Positions 9,590 through 13,333 of a stretch of DNA of 13,333 nt are shown here, piece by piece. A program made the position numbers and the translations under genes. The stretch is taken from the NCBI GenBank assembly GCA_050733935.1, contig JBOHUC010000155.1, forward strand, positions 1 to 13,333. The letters run 5' to 3'. Numbering within the stretch: the first letter of the stretch is position 1; each line of letters opens with the position of its first letter. This DNA is from JBOHUC01 sp050733935 (GTDB lineage: Bacteria > Eisenbacteria > RBG-16-71-46 > DASYSL01). The notes beneath the pieces are model-generated. The model worked only from the letters and a program-made list of their open reading frames with translations. It made no database searches and was not told the origin of the DNA.

Positions 9590-11137
9590 CTAGTAGACGC
9601 CCGCGGGCTCGGGCTCGTCGGCCCGCTCGGCGCCCGCGCGCGGCGGGCGAGGGGGTCCGAGCTCGATCGCACCGCGCCAGCCGCTCGGCGGGACGAATTC
9701 GAACGAGCGGCCGGGCACGGCCGGATCGAGGTCCTGCCAGTCCGGATCGTCGCTCGTCCACACGAGCTCGCTCACGGGGGAAGGCGCGAGCGGCAGCTCG
9801 AAGCGGTCGAACGCCCGTGCAACACTCGGCGTCTTCCGGTAGTCGAAGCCCATGAGCCGCGCAAGGAACACGTCGACCGCCGCACTCGAGGACCCCGCCA
9901 CGAGTGCTCCGAGACGGCGCTCCGTGCACGAGAGCGGGCCCTGCCCCTCTCCCGCGACGATCCCGTCCACGATCGAGAGGACGCGCCGCTGCGCGGTCTG
10001 GTGCAGGACCCCTTCGCGATCGGCATACAGGAGTGCCCGGTTGAGATCGAGAATCGTGCGCCACAGCGTGTCGTTCCCGTACCACGAGCCTTCACGGTAC
10101 GTGGTCTTCGAGGTCGCGCGGCCGAGCGCGCTCATGCCCCGGCGCGCAAGCTTGAGAATCCTGCGCTGCCACAGGACGGCGTTCGTGTCCTCCCACTCCG
10201 TGAACTGTGTGTGGAGCGCGTTGAACACGTTCCGCTCGAGGTACTCGTCGCCCCCCTCCGCGACCGACCCGCGGCGGTGATGCGGCAGCCAGTCCTTCTG
10301 CCCGTTGATCCCGACCAGGTTCTTGAGCGCGCCCGTGAGGGCGGCCTTGTGATGCGACTTCCACTTCGGAAGATTGATCACGAGATCGGCCGAGAGCACG
10401 GTCTGCGGAATCAGGTACTCGTGGTGGCGGACGCCGTGGTGGGTGGACATGACGCTGGGGTCGTAGTTCGTCACCCGGTACTTCGCATGGTCGCGGTCGA
10501 TCGCCGCGTGCAGCGAGCGCTCGTGGAACGCGACCGCGCGATAGCCCGTGGGATCGCCGCCGAGCGTGTCCTTCCCCACGATCCAGTTCGTCTCGTCGAT
10601 GATCGCCCGCTCCCGCCGAAAGTCCACGATCTCGAACGCGGGCCCGCCCGCCGCGGCATAGAACGCGGACAGCGCCGGCAGACCCGCGATCTCCGAGATG
10701 CGCGGAAAGTCGCCACGCTGGAGCGGGGCATCGCCGATCGAGATCCGTCCCGCGAATCGGCCGTCGGCGCGCAGCGCGATCGTCGCGTAGTCGAGTGCTG
10801 CGCGCAGGATCGAGCCGTGCGTGAGCAGGACGTCCGTCCCGCCTCCCCGGCCGTGGAAGTGCTGCACGAAGTTGGGCTTCAGGAGCACGTTCTGTCCGGG
10901 CCGGACGAGCTCGCCGAGCGGATTCCAGGTCGGGAGACCGAAGCGCTCGCGATCGAGCCCGAGCGCGAAGAGAGCACCGCGAAACAGCGCGTAGACCGGA
11001 TTCGGCGTGGCCGCGATCCCGCCCGCGACGTTCGCGAACGGGTACTCGGGGTAGACCTCTCCGGGTGAGAACGGGGACTCGGGGTAGGTGAGCGCGTTCG
11101 GATCGCGGCAGAACACCACCGTCCGCGGGTCGATCAT
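9590..11137 (-). CDS. DUF362 domain-containing protein
   Basis: A 515-residue protein of the DUF362 family, whose biochemical role is not established in this setting. Family features are GQNVLLKPNFV (81-91), ISIGDAPLQ (132-140), the block NLPKWKSHHKAALTGALKN (255-273) followed by LVGINGQ, and DGIVAGEGQGP (391-401). It has only two cysteines (10 and 404), so it lacks the ferredoxin-type iron-sulfur domain carried by some relatives. Four His-His pairs fall at 233-234, 238-239, 262-263 and 286-287, suggesting possible metal or phosphate binding (inference). There is no signal peptide or membrane helix, so it is probably cytoplasmic. The ATG at 11137 overlaps the ligase stop as ATGA; an ATG at 11146 would add MGA. 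Neither start has a clear ribosome site, so translation is probably coupled to the ligase. The last 60 residues diverge from the core. A further frame reaching up to 12169 is a shadow of the ligase gene. Confidence 0.87.
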   Translation of the reverse strand: MIDPRTVVFCRDPNALTYPESPFSPGEVYPEYPFANVAGGIAATPNPVYALFRGALFALGLDRERFGLPTWNPLGELVRPGQNVLLKPNFVQHFHGRGGGTDVLLTHGSILRAALDYATIALRADGRFAGRISIGDAPLQRGDFPRISEIAGLPALSAFYAAAGGPAFEIVDFRRERAIIDETNWIVGKDTLGGDPTGYRAVAFHERSLHAAIDRDHAKYRVTNYDPSVMSTHHGVRHHEYLIPQTVLSADLVINLPKWKSHHKAALTGALKNLVGINGQKDWLPHHRRGSVAEGGDEYLERNVFNALHTQFTEWEDTNAVLWQRRILKLARRGMSALGRATSKTTYREGSWYGNDTLWRTILDLNRALLYADREGVLHQTAQRRVLSIVDGIVAGEGQGPLSCTERRLGALVAGSSSAAVDVFLARLMGFDYRKTPSVARAFDRFELPLAPSPVSELVWTSDDPDWQDLDPAVPGRSFEFVPPSGWRGAIELGPPRPPRAGAERADEPEPAGVY

Positions 11138-12492
11138 GGCGCCCATTCTACGGGAACGTTCGAGACCGTGAAACGTCTCTTCCCGCTCTCCGCGATCGGA
11201 AGGTCGTCGACGTAGCGCACTTCGATCAGGAATCCCGGATCGATCTCGCGGATTCCGTCCTGCACCGACTCGAGCTCGCCTTCGGCGAACGACGGAGCGC
11301 GCACGATCTCGATCAGGATGCGCTCGCGCGTCTCCTGCGTGACCCGGAAAAGCGCGACACCGGCCTTGCCGTAGAACAGGTGCGTGAAGTACTCGCCGTG
11401 GATGCGCCGGCCCGAGGGGGACGTGAACACGTCGCTCGTGCGGCCGGCTGTGATCTCGATCCGCTCGTAGGCCCGCCCGCACGTGCACGGCGGCCCGGTG
11501 ACCTTCCGCCCGACGTCGCCGACCCGGTAGCGGATCAAGGGCTCGGCCAGGTTGTCGAGCACCGTGACCACGATCTCCCCTTCCTCTCCGTCCGGCACCG
11601 GGCGTCCGGCCCTCACGATCTCGAGCGCGATCCGCTCCATCGAGACGTGGAGGCCCGCGTGCGCTTCGCATTCGTGCGCCGCATTCCCCATCTCGCGCGA
11701 CCCGTAGCGGTCGAACACGCGCGCGCCGAACACGCGCTCGATGCGCTCGCGCATCTCCGGGGTGAGCCGCTCGGCCGAGGACTGGATCGCGCGCGGCCGC
11801 CAGGCCGACGGCGCGCCCGAGGCTTCGACGACGCGTGCGAAGTGGTCGAGCGAGGAGGCATATCCGATGAGGATCGGAACGCGCGCCCGCCGGCACTCCT
11901 GCGCAAAGTCGCGGTAGTCCTCGTCGCGCGCCTTGAACGAGTTCAGGTAGTGCACGCCCGCGAGCACGTCCTTGAGCCGTCCCGTCGCCCCGTCGTGATC
12001 GTGACTGTCGCGATCGCTGCCCCAGACGAACGCGCGCGCCGCCCACCACGGCACGCCCGTCCACGTGATGTGACGCAGCTGGTCGGCGAGCATGCGCCGG
12101 TGATACTCGCGGTCCTGGTAGAAGACGACCGGCGTTCCGGTCGAGCCGCCGCTCGCGTTCTTGATCCACTCGGGATCCGGGCGGCCCGCCATGAGGAGCG
12201 CGTCACTGCGCGCGCGCAGATCCTCCTTCTCGAGGAGCGGAAGGCGCGACAGGTCCGCGATCGAGCGCACCTTGAACGGATCGAATCCCTGCGCCGGGAA
12301 GCGCGCGCGCCAGAACGGCACGGTCGCGGCCGCGTGCGCGATCAACCGGCGCAGCTTCTCCGACTGGATCCCCTCGATCGCCGCGCGCGACTTCCGCTCG
12401 GTCGCGAGCGCGTCGGCGAGCGGGGCGGCAAGACCGGCCTTCCGGAGCCGGGCCTCGTTCGCGGCGCGATGGAGGGCTGAGATCGGACTCAT
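11134..12492 (-). CDS. PaaK/CapK-type phenylacetate-CoA ligase family protein (adenylate-forming), copy 1
   Basis: A cytoplasmic adenylate-forming enzyme of 452 residues, close to the usual PaaK/CapK length. Members activate a carboxylic acid with ATP to an acyl-adenylate and usually transfer it to CoA or another acceptor; the substrate here is unknown. Visible motifs are the phosphate-binding loop ASGGSTGTP (113-121), YGSREMG (263-269), RYRVGD (321-326), CTCGRAYERI (336-345) and GRTSD (350-354). The C-terminal SGKRRF (436-441) holds a candidate adenylation lysine, K438. Cysteines 275, 336 and 338 sit where the family often has conserved, possibly metal-binding, cysteines. The ATG at 12492 is chosen because GGAGGT precedes it by 5 bases and because it overlaps the previous stop as ATGA. 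A reading frame extending upstream to 13197 only shadows the previous gene. Homologues are common in capsule and exopolysaccharide loci as CapK, with unsettled function. Confidence 0.9.
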   Translation of the reverse strand: MSPISALHRAANEARLRKAGLAAPLADALATERKSRAAIEGIQSEKLRRLIAHAAATVPFWRARFPAQGFDPFKVRSIADLSRLPLLEKEDLRARSDALLMAGRPDPEWIKNASGGSTGTPVVFYQDREYHRRMLADQLRHITWTGVPWWAARAFVWGSDRDSHDHDGATGRLKDVLAGVHYLNSFKARDEDYRDFAQECRRARVPILIGYASSLDHFARVVEASGAPSAWRPRAIQSSAERLTPEMRERIERVFGARVFDRYGSREMGNAAHECEAHAGLHVSMERIALEIVRAGRPVPDGEEGEIVVTVLDNLAEPLIRYRVGDVGRKVTGPPCTCGRAYERIEITAGRTSDVFTSPSGRRIHGEYFTHLFYGKAGVALFRVTQETRERILIEIVRAPSFAEGELESVQDGIREIDPGFLIEVRYVDDLPIAESGKRRFTVSNVPVEWAP

Positions 12493-13333
12493 CGCGCACC
12501 TCCGCCTTCGCCCGCACTCGCGGGTGCGGGATCGGCCGCTCCCTTGGGCTGCGCCCCGGCCGCCGTCGTCCCGCTCGTGGCCGCGGGCCGCACGTCCACC
12601 GTGCCCGAGACCGGCCCGCTGAAGAGATCGTCGTCGCGGAGATAGTCGCGCAGCCGGAAATTCGGGTAGTGCGGCATGCGCAGCATCTTGATGCGCAGCG
12701 TGTAACGGCCCGGCGCCGCATTGGCGGGCAGCACGAAGCGATGCCGATCCTCGACGATCTCTCCCGGCCGCCACAGGTCCGGGCCGAGAACGCCGCCGAG
12801 CGGGATGTGGCCGTCGCGCAGTCGATAGCGCACGCCCGAGATCCGTTCGCGGAGCTTCCGGTGAATCTTGTCGTACGCCTCCGACTCGAGGCCGTCGCTC
12901 GGGACGTCGGTGTCGAGCCGCACGTAGACCATGTAGCTCCCGGGCGGAACCGGGCGCACCACGCTCCAGTACGTGACGAAGCGGAGCGTATCGCCGGGCC
13001 CCGCGCTCCTCGGCTCCACCGTCGTGCCGTGCTGCAGGAAATCGCCGTCCTGAAGCGGCGCCTCGAGGAGCCCGGGGTCGTGCGCGAGCACGTGCGGCCG
13101 GGGCGGGTCGAGTGTCCCCGGAAGCGGCCCGCTCCGCGCCAGCGCGGTGAGCTCGTACACCGCCGCCCCCGGCGCCTGCCAGACGCGCGTGAACCATTCG
13201 GGATGCCCGTCGAACTTCCGGCGCGTCGCCTCGTAGAGCGCCGGCGTCACCGACCAGTAGTCGGACTGGATGGAGATATCGAAGCGCTGGTTCAGCACGA
13301 CGGCATCGACCCGGTACTCGCGCAGGATCGCGA
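12489..13333 (-). CDS. C-terminal part of a probable membrane glycosyltransferase (GT-C/ArnT-PMT or YfhO-like) with exported beta-sandwich domain; 5' end outside window
   Basis: The frame is open to the window edge, and 280 residues are visible. An internal GTG at 13298 would give 269 residues, but the reading frame continues upstream as AILREYRVDAVV, typical of the end of a large membrane glycosyltransferase, so I take the gene as truncated by the window. Visible residues 1-62 resemble the soluble part after the last membrane helices. Residues about 100-218 look like a beta-sandwich: GDTLRFVTYWS, then PLGG, LWRPGEIVEDRHRF and APGRYTLRIKM. That pattern is common at the C-termini of GT39/GT83-like mannosyltransferases, where the domain lies outside the cytoplasm. 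The last 30 residues are an Ala/Pro/Gly-rich tail. The stop overlaps the start of the next ligase gene by 4 bases (ATGA). The membrane helices and active site are not in the window, so the family is inferred from the tail only. Confidence 0.6.
   Translation of the reverse strand, partial: AILREYRVDAVVLNQRFDISIQSDYWSVTPALYEATRRKFDGHPEWFTRVWQAPGAAVYELTALARSGPLPGTLDPPRPHVLAHDPGLLEAPLQDGDFLQHGTTVEPRSAGPGDTLRFVTYWSVVRPVPPGSYMVYVRLDTDVPSDGLESEAYDKIHRKLRERISGVRYRLRDGHIPLGGVLGPDLWRPGEIVEDRHRFVLPANAAPGRYTLRIKMLRMPHYPNFRLRDYLRDDDLFSGPVSGTVDVRPAATSGTTAAGAQPKGAADPAPASAGEGGGAR
12498..12503 (-). promoter_or_regulatory. Shine-Dalgarno site for the first PaaK-like ligase
   Basis: GGAGGT on the minus strand lies 5 bases before the ATG at 12492, inside the end of the upstream membrane-protein gene. 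It supports that start over any upstream one and allows both re-initiation and independent ribosome entry. Confidence 0.7.

Noticed and set aside
6915..9593. An 892-codon plus-strand open frame opposite the double glycosyltransferase
   Set aside because: Same codon register as the sense gene and the same cause: no TTA, CTA or TCA codons in the sense frame. No protein-family motifs are seen.
7333..9672. A longer N-terminus for the second ligase, fusing it to upstream sequence
   Set aside because: The region ahead of 7332 in that frame is Arg-rich noise opposite nothing conserved, and a GGAGG site with an ATG at 7332 marks the true start. The same reasoning removes upstream extensions of the genes ending at 582, 3668, 7323, 9590 and 11134.
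11380..12480. A 366-codon plus-strand frame opposite the first ligase
   Set aside because: It mirrors a well-supported PaaK-like gene and shows only Arg/Ala-rich sequence.

Overview
The window is one dense, single-direction stretch of a surface-glycan (polysaccharide or glycolipid) biosynthesis locus. Nine protein genes lie on the minus strand, so transcription runs from position 13333 towards position 1. The first and last genes are cut by the window edges. No gap between genes exceeds 39 bases. Six of the eight junctions overlap: four by 4 bases (ATGA or GTGA), one by 8 and one by 10. I see no promoter, terminator, RNA gene, CRISPR array, transposase or attachment site, so the window looks like the interior of a single operon.

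The DNA is very GC-rich by eye (roughly two thirds or more). It uses GTG starts freely, and several genes contain no TTA, CTA or TCA codons. This suggests a high-GC bacterium, perhaps from an environmental lineage such as Gemmatimonadota, Eisenbacteria, Acidobacteriota or Myxococcota. The sequence carries no marker gene that would settle this.

In transcription order the genes are: (1) the C-terminal part of a probable membrane (GT-C or YfhO-like) glycosyltransferase with an exported beta-sandwich domain, 12489-13333; (2) a PaaK/CapK-type adenylate-forming ligase, 11134-12492; (3) a DUF362 protein, 9590-11137; (4) a 750-residue protein made of two complete GT4 glycosyltransferases in tandem, 7323-9575; (5) a second, divergent PaaK/CapK-type ligase, 5899-7332; (6) a two-domain oxidoreductase (zinc-less MDR plus Gfo/Idh/MocA), 3668-5902; (7) a glutamine-dependent asparagine-synthetase-like amidotransferase, 1718-3628; (8) a GT4 glycosyltransferase, 582-1721; (9) the N-terminal half of another GT4 glycosyltransferase, 1-589.

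Read together, the locus supplies four GT4 catalytic modules for building an oligosaccharide, a redox enzyme and an amidotransferase that could modify a sugar or sugar acid, and two ligases that could activate a carboxylic acid. The membrane protein probably acts on the outer face of the membrane. The least explained parts are the paired PaaK-like ligases, the DUF362 protein translationally coupled to one of them, and the double glycosyltransferase. These are the best candidates for new biology here. The final product cannot be read from the sequence.
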